Source: Eonycteris spelaea
Lineage: Eukaryota; Chordata; Mammalia; Chiroptera; Pteropodidae
Direction of reading: 5' to 3'
Assembly: GCA_003508835.1 (NCBI GenBank)
Contig: PUFA01000003.1
Coordinates: 10,951,501 to 11,015,500, forward strand
Length of the DNA stretch: 64,000 nt
Below the pieces are notes generated by a model that saw only the letters and a program-made list of their open reading frames with translations, searched no databases and had not been told where the DNA came from. The position numbers were made by a program, and so were the translations under genes. Of this stretch, positions 37,337-47,395 are shown in pieces (positions within the stretch are counted from its first letter, which is position 1; each line of letters begins with the position of its first letter).

Positions 37337-37871
37337 GTCTATTGTGAACACCAGCCCTTTTAGAGCTGATCAAATAGTCAATTAGAGCATTATAGGGAGG
37401 TAGCAGAATCAGAGAGTTCCTACAAATACACTGTGATGTAGTGTTTGATCTTTAGATGCCTCTTGTCTCCTAGGACTTGCGCAGGAGGCTTGGCTTTATG
37501 AGGATATTATTAGGTTGATGCCTCGTTCTCTCAATGTACCTGCCAGGCAAGAGACCGCTCACTGGGAGAAGTCTGGCCAGAAGCAGCCACAGTGAAATGC
37601 GCTGAAGACCATGCTCAGGCTTGACTTTGGGGGCATGCCACTCCAGCCTCAGTCTCTTTCTCTGTGCAGTGGCAGCAGTAAATCCTACTCTGCTTTCTTA
37701 AAACCAGAGAGGGGAGTTTTATTCAGCTCCTCCTCTCAACTTTCTGCTCTGAAACCCCCAGTTATGGGAATGCTTGCCTTTCCACGAGGCATTGTTGTTC
37801 ATTACACATGGGACTGTGACCCGTTATCTATTAGTAGGGTTCTGTGGGGTAACACATGCTTTGTGTGTTCA

Positions 37872-37893
37872 TGTGTGTGTGTGTGTGTGTGTT
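37872..37893. repeat. (TG)11 microsatellite
   Basis: Short pure TG run. Confidence 0.9.
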
Positions 37894-39949
37894 GCACAGG
37901 CACGCAGATCTCATTGCTACATCTCTTTGTGATTATTGTCATTCCTACCTGCGTGAACAGTGGTGCCAGGGGCAGTGCCTCTATCAGATCAGTCTACAGC
38001 GATCCGTTGCTGTTTGGACCCAGACATGCTCACTTGTCAGGGGAAACTCCTCACTCGGCCCTGTAAAGGGAAGCCAGCTAGCTAGAGAGATCTTTTGGAT
38101 CCTCAGACATAGTGTGTGAATAAACCAGACATGGATTAATTAGGTGTGACTGCATCATTAAATTAGAATAATGAACAAACAGCCACGTATGGCATTCAAA
38201 TCTGCCTAGAATGACTCCAAGGGTTGCTTTCAAGTAAGTCACCTGTCAGTTTGTAGGTTTGAGGACTCTGGAGTGAGGTTCCTGTCTTATCTTGAGAAGT
38301 AGATTCTTTAGGCACCACCTAACCCCAGGCGAGAACCATCCTTCAATGGGCACCCAGCCTCCACAACTGAAACCAAACAATGACTTGGTTCAATACAGCA
38401 TCATCTATGCACGCTTCAGCTGTGAGCATTTCTCAGCGTGAAATACGATGGTAGCACAGGTGCTCAAGAGACAGGAGGGAGAAGTTAAGAGGTGTGGGCA
38501 GCGGATGTGAAATGTATCGATCCCATAATATTTATGTGGATGTGCACATCAGCTTTTGTGCATGTGTGTGTACACACACACGTTTTGCATTTCCATGAAC
38601 TCTTTTCTTCTGTTGACACTCCCCATTTTAGCCAGATGTATTTGAAGGTGAACTAGGTTTCCCATCATGCAATTTTCGAAACAGCTACTGAATGGCAGCC
38701 CCCTGACCTCATAGACAAAACCCCTCACAATCCCCATCCTAGGACTGAGCAGCTGTGCACTAAGAACTGCCTGTCGTTAGCAAAGAGGAGGACGTCAACC
38801 ACTAAAAGAGAGGGAAGAAAATGGAAAGGAAGCTTGCTTGCCTGGCCAGGGAGCTGTGGGAGAGTCTAATGCATGGGGGCTTTGTTAGTAAGATCTGTTA
38901 AGTATGTAGAAACCTTTGATCTGGAGATGCTCTTCACAAAGGTGATAATTAATTAAAGCTGAGTGTATTGCAATAAAGTAACATCACGGCCAGTTGATGC
39001 GCTGTCTGGAGCCGGCCTTCGTAAGTGTTTGTCATTTAAACTCTTGTTGGAGGCCAGCACATTGTCAATTTTTTTTCTGAGATTTGATCAATAATTTTGG
39101 GTGTTCCGTCCTCACGGAACCAGAACTATGTCTGTCTCCGTGAGGGTACCCATTTATTTACATCTTGCAGATGGCCACGTAGGATGTGTTCCTGAGCTGA
39201 GCTGCTGGGAATCGCTCTGTGCGAGAGTGTTAGTCAGCTCATGTTGGAGGGGAGATACAAGGGAGAATAACAGAAGCCGAATGTAGAGCAGGTGGAAGGG
39301 GAGAAGCCCTGCAAATGCATCGTCCTGAAACATCCCCTTGTACTCACAGAGGGACCCAGAAAGGAGGGCAATGACCCCAGACCTGCCCACCTGGCTGCCT
39401 TGTTGGTTTCTGTGGGTGAGGCTTTGACTCTGGCGTTATACCCACACGGGCCACAGGAAACTGAATGAGCTGAGAAGGAGGATGCCCTTAGGGCAAGTAT
39501 ATCAAGTCTGGAAATTCCTTTGCCACCATTTCTACCCCTATCATCATCTTTCTGCCCTGGCATCTTTAACTGCATCCACATCCTGCCAAATGGAACATGG
39601 ATCTTTCTCTTCAGATCTCACTTTGGGGTTTGTGAGGGTTACTTTAAATGGCAAGGAGAAGAAAGAAAGGAGGGAGATGCAGGATGATGATAAAAAGGCT
39701 ACAACTAAATTGGGGGCTCTGTTCCCCTCCCCAGGCTATCTGGGTAGGATTGGATGCTTTCTATGATTCTTGGAGTGGCTGTGTATTTAAAGACCTGCAG
39801 AAAAGGCAAAGGTAAAGGGAGTAAATAAGCTTCTCTTTTAGAGAGCCTGAAAGGTGGGCAGCTGGATTCTGGCCACACCCTGCTTGTGTTTTTAGGGAAA
39901 ATGCAGCAACCTGCTTGGAAGACCCAGCTTGATTGGCATGGCCAAATCT
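37894..39949. other. Intron sequence with homeodomain-rich blocks
   Basis: No gene seen. Two AT-rich, repeat-free blocks with repeated TAAT/ATTA cores lie at 38118-38200 and 38940-39000. Confidence 0.45.
38559..38583. repeat. TG/CA palindrome
   Basis: Alternating TG joined at GTAC to alternating CA, an almost perfect self-complementary sequence able to form a cruciform or Z-DNA. Confidence 0.85.
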
Positions 39950-40014
39950 TGTGCGTGTGTGCGTGCATGTGTGTGTGCACACGCATGTGTGTGTGCGCGC
40001 ACACATGTGTTTGT
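39950..40014. repeat. Alternating purine-pyrimidine tract with inverted symmetry
   Basis: TG, GCAT and GCGC units give 65 bp of nearly continuous purine-pyrimidine alternation, including GTGTGCGCGCACAC, a perfect palindrome. Z-DNA or cruciform prone. Confidence 0.9.
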
Positions 40015-40482
40015 GAAAGCACTGTAGGAGAAAAGTGAGGCCGGGATGCCAAGGGGCAGTGGGTGTGGAAGGGAATGCAGAGGTGGAGGGAATTATCTCT
40101 GCAGAGAGCTGGGCTCTGTGGCTGACCACTCAGATCCTGGATGGAAGGTCAGTGCTAAAATGAGTCAATAGGTGAGCAGAAGCAAGCAAGGCTTCAAAGG
40201 GCAATGGGTGGGGGGAGATGAAACCTTCTCCAAAACTTGGACTTCTGGCAGGGATATTAGACAGATAAATAAGAGTACACCTCCACACTGAAACTAAGAT
40301 CATTGACAAATCCAAGCCACAAGTTCTGAGGTGAAACATGTATGAAATCACAAGGACAGCATCATGCTTCCCAGATTCTCTCCTTTTCTCCAACAACCAC
40401 CTTCCTGATCATGCTTACAGCCTTTTAAGATGAAATTACCCCTAACATCATCTCCATGCCACTTACATTAGTCATTTCTTTT

Positions 40483-40575
40483 CTGTGTGTGTGCACGCAG
40501 GCGCACGTGCGTGCACACACACACACACGCCACACACACACACCACACTCTCTCACACCAACACCCACACAGGCT
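40483..40575. repeat. TG-to-CA inverted simple repeat
   Basis: TGTGTGTGTGCACGCAGGCG then GTGCACACACACACACACGC and CA-rich DNA; partly self-complementary. Confidence 0.9.
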
Positions 40576-42041
40576 GCAGCATCTTCCCTCCCCCAATCCT
40601 CCAGTACCCACAGACACACAGATTTTCACACTCTCTAGCTCTTCTCTCTGCATGTCACATGGGATTTCCCTTCCAAATTCAGAAGCTGCTGCCGTGTCAG
40701 CCACCGTCAACCAGTGCTCCCAGCTTTTGGCTGGCACTGTGGCCCTTACAACGTTGTGTTCCTTTTTTGGTGGGGCCTCATTCTCTGTTGCATCTCTCTC
40801 TCCTTTACAGCCTGCCTACTCCAAACCCTGTTCAGTCGGTCTCTCCTAGGTCAGTTTGGAAACCGACCACCTTCTGATGACATGGAAGGTGTGAGTCGTG
40901 CAGTGTTTTCCCCAAACCCATCTGAGGCAAGTAAGACCAGTGCTCGACCAAGGCAGTGGTGCCTCGATATCTTCTCGGGGTCACTCAGAAGCTCATCTCC
41001 CACTCTGGCGTATAAATTATAATAATGAGGATGATAACGCTAATAATAGTGACAGCGATGGCCATGCTCAAGTTGCTGCAGTGTGGCAAGATGGCTGGGC
41101 GTCAAGAACACCCTTGGAAACCAGCTCTTTAAAAGCACGGTGATAAGTCTGCAACATGCCTGTGTGGGGGGGATATCTATGGCATGCATTTTTGTAATTG
41201 TTTTCCTTTGGGTTGTTTTTAAACTATGACTTCACTCAAGAAAAGCTTTTCTTTTCTGTTTTATTTTGGTTTTGTGTTTGAGAAACCACAAACATCCAGC
41301 CAACTGGAGCAGGTGGAGAGAGTGAAAGTATGCCAAGGGGTTCTTTCAACCCAATCTAGAATTCCCATTAAAGCTGAGGGGGGAAAAGAGAGTTAACATC
41401 TCCCTGTCGAATTGCAGTGAAATCTAGGCCAACTGTAGTTCCCATATGTGTGGGATGCGCTTAGTCATGCTTGCGCATGGATGCATATACATGTATATGT
41501 GCATATTAACTTATCTGTGTATGTTGATTCCAAGGAGTCTGTTTAAAAGATAAGTGAAATCATGTACAAGCAGCAAATAACCACCAGTCTCTTAAATAAA
41601 TCAATCGTTTCCCAATAATTTTTTTTTGCTTCTAAATGGTATATTTATCAACATGTGGAATGTGAAGATTTTTTAAGGAGGCTTGCTTTGGTTTACTTTA
41701 GTTTTGCAATGATTACTATTGCTCATGTTCTTTAATAAAACTTATTTTTAAAAAACGTTTTTCTTATAACAGCGATCCCGTTTTCCATATCTCTTTCTCA
41801 CAAAGCATATCTTTCTTCTAAAAACTATAGGTGTGTGCCCAGCTGTTCTACCAGTGTCTTTTTCCCTGGACAGAAAAGAATTTTTATTTTTTAAGGTATT
41901 TTTTATAAAAAGATCATCTTAATCGAGCTGATGCCCATACTGATACTTTAGCTTTACCGTCTCTTGGACTGATTTGAAAACGGAAATCAGATAGAGCTTG
42001 CTGGCTTTAATTCACCTATCTCAGGGAAAAAACAAACAAAA
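40576..42041. other. Intron sequence without recognised gene
   Basis: GC falls toward 41500-41960, where runs of T and A are common. No repeat family recognised. Confidence 0.45.
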
Positions 42042-42042
42042 A

Positions 42043-42069
<27 letters not shown>
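42042..42069. repeat. (AC)14 microsatellite
   Basis: Pure AC repeat after an AAAC-rich run; (GU)14 in the CELF4 pre-mRNA. Confidence 0.95.
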
Positions 42070-42073
<4 letters not shown>

Positions 42074-43631
42074 ATGAGCTCTCTCAGCTAAAGCCAAGCA
42101 GTGGGAACTTCATGTTCTGAGAATTGTTAAATCTTACATGAAAATACAAAGCATAATTTTATGAAGATGATCATAAATCACCAAAACATAATTATAACTT
42201 TGCCCTTTCCCTTTCTCCCAGATATACCCCAAATCATGGGGCTTTAGGCATTTCTTACTCAGACACTGTTGAAATGAGATGTTGTGCATCTGGTGATAAG
42301 TGTACTTTAAAATGATATACTCTCCAGTGCTCAATCCACAGAAGGGTCCATTACTCTGTTCCCACCCTTGCTCCGGATATAGTGTGAAAGTATGAGGGGC
42401 TGAAGTTCCTGCAGTTGTGGCTCCTGGGTTGGAAGCCCCTGGACTGCCAGTACAGTAGATTTTCTTCTGTACAGCAGGGGGAAATCTCAATGCAGAGTGG
42501 TTACCCAGGCCACAGATGTGTTCCGACTGGTTAACAAGAGGGACTTGGCTGTTTATATTAAAATGCATTGCAGGTTCCGGGAACAAGCACACATCAGTAG
42601 TAAAGACTATTTAAACCTTTGGGGACAACCCTATGTTTAGATTACATTAATTCATAAATATTATACTAAATACCACTTAAATTGGACTTAAATGACTTCA
42701 AAGATAATGCATTATAATATGGCTATCCAGAGAGCACTAGTCTTTATGTCTCCCAGTAACTCAGTCTTTGCTGCCTCCTATCCTGCTAGACAAGACCAAA
42801 GTTATGAATGGATTGCGGGCTTGTTCATGTTTGATTCATTAACTGTGTACATGTGTATATGTATATGTTAACAGACATGGGTATGTGTGTGTGTATATAT
42901 GCTTGTATACATTTAAAGCCACTGCCTCTGTTTGTTTCCCAGGGAATAAAAAGAAGAAAAGAGCAATAAATAAAAAGTGAGATAAGGGTAGAATTAGATC
43001 AGTGGGTGACCTGTTCCCTTCTCCAAGAAAGAAAAATTCTATAGGAAGGGGCAAAATCGGTCCTCAGCTCACTTCTGCTGCTACCCTGGGAGTTTGCCTG
43101 TCTCTTCTTTAATCAATAGTACAATGTCTTTCTTTTTGGAGCCTGGAAAAATAACCTTTCTCAAAGTGCTTCTAATGGGGGGAAAAAATGAAGGCTCAGA
43201 GTTAGCCGTGAGAGTTTGCATTAAACTAGGTTTTCTTCTTTAGGCATTGTTTCTTCCAATTGTAATTCTTGGCTTTTTGTTTTTTCCCCTCTCTCTGCCT
43301 AGCACCCAGATCTCCCCCTGCCCAATTGCTTTTTGCTCTCAAGGGGGTGAATTTACCTTTACAATAATTACCCCAGTCCATATCCACTATTTGCTGCCTC
43401 TCCATCCCAACAGCCTTTCTCTGATACGGCTGGGTTTAATCCACAACACCCACTCACTCCCTCCTCCACAGACTCCCAATTTGACTGGAGTAATTGCCTT
43501 TTAAGGTTCACTCTACGCATGGCAGGTATTCCATTAACCCTTAGAAGTCCTTCCTTCTTTAGTTACCTGAAATGGCAGATGGCCAACAAATGGATATCCA
43601 CCTGAAATCTCATGCATTTAATTTTTACTTA
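42070..43631. other. AT-rich intron sequence
   Basis: No gene recognised. A TG/TA-rich patch lies at 42845-42910. Confidence 0.45.
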
Positions 43632-43666
43632 TTTTTCTTTTCTTTACTTTTCCTTCCTTCCTTCCT

Positions 43667-43699
<33 letters not shown>

Positions 43700-43850
43700 T
43701 TCTTTCTTTCTTTCTTTCTTCTTTTTCTTTCTCTCTCTCACTCTCTCCTTCCTTCCTTCCTTCCTTCCTTCCTTCCTTCCTCTTCCTTCTTCTTCTTCCT
43801 TCCTTCCTTCCTTCTTCCTTCCTTCCTTCCTTCCTTCCTTTTTTCTTTCC
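43632..43850. repeat. (TTTC)n/(TTCC)n pyrimidine tract, about 220 bp
   Basis: Successive TTCC, TTTC, CTCT, TTCC and TTC blocks form an almost pure pyrimidine strand on +. Such tracts can form triplex (H-DNA) and are highly variable in length. Confidence 0.93.
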
Positions 43851-45452
43851 CAATACCACATATATCCCATCCACACTGGAGACCATTATCTTGAGATATC
43901 TCTCAATTTTATCCCAGTATGGTGTCTTAGAAGTTAGATATTCAAAAAGAGGAGAGAAAGAGCCACAGATATCCCCTGAAACAAGGCTTAACAAAGGTAT
44001 ATTTCTATCCCTAGCTTCACATTGTCATTTAGAGTTGGGGAAAATCTAGAAGCCAAATGCAACTCTCACTCTTAAAGCCTCATCATGCTTTTGACTTAAC
44101 AGTAATTAATCACCAATGGAAAGTGGGTAATTTTTTAAGGTGGCCAGAGGCTTATTTTATCAGGATTAGCTAATAAATCAGGCTGTATCACTGAAGGAGG
44201 AGTTCAAACTCTTCTAGGACTGAATAAACCAGACCTCAGAAACTGTCTCACTTATTCAGCTCTCCCAGAGCTTCCAGTCACTGAAACATTGTGGCTCAAC
44301 CTTGCCTATAAAAATCGAAGGGAAGAAGAAGCAGGAAGTTTCATAGGGAAAAATATATGCTCAGTCTCTGAAGGGTAAGCTGCGACAACGAGGCACCCAG
44401 CATGCCGAAGCCAACAGGCCTGCCTGTAACGAACTGAGTCAGTTTAGGGAAGAATTATTTAGAAAATGAAGTTTTCCTTGTTGTAGGAACACTGACTATA
44501 TTTGTGTATTTATATATATGATATCATACATATGATATAACTATATCATAACCTTTTCTACCTTCCACATACAAATGATGATAATTCTACTTCTTTGTTA
44601 CAATACAAGGGAGCCCAAATAACATCAGAAACAGTAATGATCCCAGTAAGAAGGGATTATGAGAAGAAACCAAGGAATATTGTTAAAGTTAATCTTCATT
44701 TAAAATAAAGAAGCAAATAAAGTGCTCCAACCCAGATCTTATAGGAAGCTCAGCTCTTCATAACTGTCTTTTGCCTCTAGTGGGTTCTGATTTTTTTTTC
44801 TAACTTGAAAATCTCAAATCGTCACAAGAACTGATCATCACGATGGGCAAAGGAATTCCCTACCTATGCTTTTTAATTTTAAGTATTACTATTTTTAAAT
44901 CTGGGGACATATTAGAATGACAAAGGTTTGGTACGATCCTAGATTAGCTTCTAGGGAGCTTGATTGGAAAGGGAAAAACTACATAGATATGGTTGACTTG
45001 AGAGGGAAGAAAAGGAAACAAATTTCGAACACTGCCTCCCCATTCCACCTTTCCAGTTTCTCTTCTGAATAGACAGACATTTTCTCCATATTGGATAAAG
45101 GTTGGTTTCTTTCTCCATTACAGCCCCCACCCTCACCCCACCCCAACAAACCCAGTATATTTCCATTCTTCTGTGTTTTTGTGCTACTCAACATGCCATT
45201 AACTTTAAGATTTACTCCTCAGCAGGCAAGCTGGAAGATGCTAAAGCCAATAAAAACTGCTCTCTGGGACTCAAACTATGAAGAGTTTGGAGCTGTGCTT
45301 AGTATTCGGATGAAGGGAGGGCTGGAGAAAGAGGGAGGTTGTGATAGTGAAAACCACTGCTGCTTAGAGAGCCAGACTGCTCCGTGCTCTGCACCTAATG
45401 TGCCGGAGGATCAGCTCTGTTCATAGCCCATTTGTGGCCAAGGATGAGGCTG

Positions 45453-45455
<3 letters not shown>
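43851..45455. other. AT-rich intron sequence
   Basis: No gene or repeat family recognised; an alternating TATATGATATCATA-type patch lies at 44510-44545. Confidence 0.45.
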
Positions 45456-45496
<41 letters not shown>

Positions 45497-45510
45497 ATGT
45501 GCGTGTGTGT
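45456..45510. repeat. (TG)n microsatellite
   Basis: Pure TG 45456-45495 then CATGTGCG variants. Confidence 0.95.
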
Positions 45511-46300
45511 TTTCATCCTTAAAACCACCACCTCTAACATAGCATCTTCAGCGGCTTTCCACACTACTGTTTATTAAAAACAGAATGTCCACACACATCC
45601 TTTACAACTTCCATAGCCTGGTGCTCCTTCCTTGCCTGACAATCAATCTCTCTCAGAGAGCATTTAACTTGCCCACACAGCTCCAGCCCCAATTAATCCC
45701 CACTGCACATCCTATATATTACTGTTAGGGAGCAGAGCACTGGGCTAATTTCGTCACCCACCAGCCACCCACACACGTTCTACAACTGAACACATTTGGG
45801 GCTCTGCTTTAAAGATAATAAAACAAGGAGAAAACAGGAAGGCTGCAGACAATTCCCATGACCACTTCCGAAAAAGTTACTGGGTTTTAATTCTTTGATT
45901 ATTCTGTCTCCCCTCCCCCAAGCATTCACTAGCAATGATTGCTTCAAGGGAGAGAAATAATGTACTATAAACCTCTCTGCATAGTGAGTTTGGGATAATT
46001 TAGGCTACACCTTCAATATGCATATCTTGCACCCACAGATTTCCCCCCAAACCTCACTTTCCTGAAAAGGGGATCGTTAAGGCTTGCCCAACTCCCCACT
46101 CCACCCTGGGATAGCTGGTTCCTTGCTAATTCTTGCCTTAGGTTCTGTCCCTCCTTCCTTCAAACATCCAATCCCCCTCCCCCACCACTAACACCACAAC
46201 CGGATTATTGAGGTACAGAGCTCTATAGGGAGAGTTTACTGTTAAACTGATAAGCGAAATAAAAATAGCTCTTTAAATTTGTCACCTCAATCCTTTTTTA
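45511..46300. other. CELF4 intron 1 start, unique AT-rich sequence
   Basis: Repeat-free sequence just downstream of exon 1 in gene sense, joining the CpG island at its right end. No exon seen. Confidence 0.5.
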
Positions 46301-46365
46301 GACGGTTGCGCTCCTGCTACTCTGGCCCAGAGCGGAGAAGGAGGAGACCATCTCCTCTGAGTATT

Positions 46366-46391
46366 TTCAGCACCACGGCGATGGACAGCAC
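46366..46391 (+). promoter_or_regulatory. Split RE1/NRSE-like element (REST half-sites, expanded spacing)
   Basis: A left half TTCAGCACC (46366-46374) and a right half GGACAGCAC (46383-46391) lie in the canonical order and orientation, separated by 8 nt rather than the usual 2. REST is known to bind such expanded-spacing sites. The left half is perfect and the right half differs at one or two 3' bases from GGACAGCGCC. It lies about 390 bp inside CELF4 intron 1, a typical place for REST control of a neuronal gene. Binding is inferred. Confidence 0.55.
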
Positions 46392-46777
46392 TCGCTATCC
46401 CTGGCCGACTGAGCGCCTGCCAGTCTGCTCAGCGTCCCGGGCTCTGCCGGTGCAGATGTCCCCATCCCAACCATTCAAGTCGCTGTACCCAAAAATCCAA
46501 GCCCCGTTTCCCTTTGATCCTGTCTTTCTCTTCTTCTGCTGCTCCCACTGCTCTCTCCACGGCACCGCTTCTATCAGCTCCTCGCCCCAAACCCAGCCTT
46601 GCCCCAGAGGACAGCTCCCCACGCACCCCAGTCCTGGTATCTGCTGCCCGAGCGCCTCCCTCCTCGGTGTCCGCCCGAGGCTCCCTCTCGCGCCGTCTCT
46701 CGTTAGTCAGTCGCCTGCCGGCCGGCCGGCCCGCCCGCTCGCTCCTTCTCCACAGCAAAGTTGGGAGGGAAAGGTGC

Positions 46778-46783
46778 ACTCAC
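46778..46783 (-). promoter_or_regulatory. CELF4: CELF4 exon 1 splice donor (GTGAGT)
   Basis: The minus strand reads CACAAAG|GTGAGTGC, a consensus U2 donor. It splits the glycine codon after HK (phase 1), which matches the family protein continuing with glycine and then the rest of RRM1. It fixes the exon end at 46784. The acceptor of exon 2 is not in the window. Confidence 0.93.
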
Positions 46784-47068
46784 CTTTGTGCATGCCTGTG
46801 AACCTGTCCTTCAGAACCGTAAGCTCGTAGATCTTGCCGAACTCCTCGAAGAGGGGCTTGAGGTCTTTCTCATCCAGGTTGCGGGGGATCTGCCCAATGA
46901 ACAGCTTGATGGCATCGTGGTCCTTCATGGGAATGGTCGACGGGTTCCCGGGCTGTGGCTTAATCCGTTCATGTGCCCGGCGCTACCCGGGCTGCTGCCG
47001 AGCCCGTTGGTACTGAGGCTCGCGTTGTCAGCCTGTCCGTTTGCTAACGTGGCCATCTTTATATACAT
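46784..47068 (-). CDS. CELF4: CELF4 exon 1, coding part, with a one-base frameshift
   Basis: CELF4 is a neuron-enriched RNA-binding protein that controls splicing, stability and translation of GU-rich mRNAs through three RRM domains. Read on the minus strand, the exon starts with [12 protein letters not shown] and, in the second frame, continues [14 protein letters not shown] to TGMHK, the CELF4 N-terminal region plus strands and helix of the first half of RRM1 (RNP2-type LFIGQI). The expected coding length to the donor is 286 nt (95 codons plus 1); here it is 285. The missing base is in the G run at 46947-46949 (CCC on the + strand, four expected). The upstream frame leaves the family sequence after SHSPG and stops at 46925-46927. 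As written, full-length CELF4 cannot be made from Met1. Gene identity is near certain; whether the lesion is real is not known. Confidence 0.95.
46926..46928 (-). other. CELF4: In-frame ATG for Met48 of CELF4, overlapping the premature TGA
   Basis: This ATG opens the frame [14 protein letters not shown], so initiation here would restore the CELF4 frame and keep all of RRM1 while losing the 47-residue low-complexity N-terminus. The frameshifted upstream frame ends in a TGA that shares two bases with it (ATGA), a layout in which termination-reinitiation is possible. Position -3 is C and +4 is A, a modest Kozak context. Use of this start is inference. Confidence 0.6.
47054..47056 (-). other. CELF4: Second in-frame ATG (Met5) with strong Kozak context
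   Basis: The first ATG (47066-47068) has T at -3 and T at +4, which is weak. Four codons on, AAGATGG has A at -3 and G at +4, which is strong. Leaky scanning to Met5 (protein beginning MATLANGQ) is therefore likely in at least part of initiation events. It lies before the frameshift, so it does not rescue the frame. Confidence 0.7.
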
Positions 47069-47141
47069 AGAGAAATCTTCTTTCCTTTTTTCTTTCTCGC
47101 TCGCACTCTCTCGCTCCTCTCCCTCGCAAGCTCGCTCGCGC

Positions 47142-47159
47142 TCACACACGCACACACAT
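47142..47159 (-). other. 5-codon upstream ORF in the CELF4 leader
   Basis: The minus strand reads ATG, four codons, then TGA, ending 73 nt before the annotated CELF4 ATG. It lies in the TG/CA-rich part of the leader. Short upstream ORFs of this kind can lower main-ORF translation; that effect is inferred. Confidence 0.5.
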
Positions 47160-47290
47160 ACACACACTCGGGTTCTCTTCCCCTCGGTTTCTCTATACCT
47201 CGCTCTCCTCTCGCTCTCTGCTCTCTTTCTCTCTTCTCTCGCTCGCTCGCGCTCGCGCTCTCTCTCTCCTCTCCCCTCTCTCTCTCCCCC

Positions 47291-47295
<5 letters not shown>

Positions 47296-47343
<48 letters not shown>
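47296..47343. repeat. (CT)n / (GA)n in the CELF4 leader
   Basis: About 24 uninterrupted CT units on the + strand give GA repeats in the transcript. They are embedded in a longer pyrimidine tract (about 47080-47345) interrupted by CTCG units. GA repeats at promoters can form triplex DNA and recruit GAGA-type factors. Length is probably polymorphic. Confidence 0.9.
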
Positions 47344-47346
<3 letters not shown>

Positions 47347-47355
47347 GGTCTGATC

Positions 47356-47358
<3 letters not shown>

Positions 47359-47392
<34 letters not shown>
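47359..47392. repeat. T34 homopolymer (A34 in CELF4 leader sense)
   Basis: 34 consecutive T on the + strand, 291-324 nt upstream of the CELF4 start codon. No SINE or processed-pseudogene body adjoins it, so it is a simple homopolymer rather than a retrotransposon tail. Confidence 0.9.

Positions 47393-47395
<3 letters not shown>

Larger units (their letters stand above)
1..46783 (-). other. CELF4: CELF4 intron 1, 5' portion (window ends inside it)
   Basis: Everything left of the exon 1 donor is read as intron 1. I looked for the next CELF4 coding block (second half of RRM1) and for other RRM exons on both strands and found none, which fits the known very long first intron of this gene. The intron holds ancient SINE/LINE copies, microsatellites, AT-rich blocks and one internal CpG island, all listed separately. 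Another gene nested in the intron cannot be excluded, but no open frame shows a recognisable domain. Confidence 0.85.

Noticed and set aside
46925..47167. In-frame N-terminal extension of CELF4 beginning MCVCVC
   Set aside because: The extension begins at GTG, not ATG, and consists of simple-repeat residues.
47359..47392. T34 run as the tail of a reversed retrotransposon or processed pseudogene
   Set aside because: No SINE, LINE or gene body lies next to it and no target-site duplication is visible.
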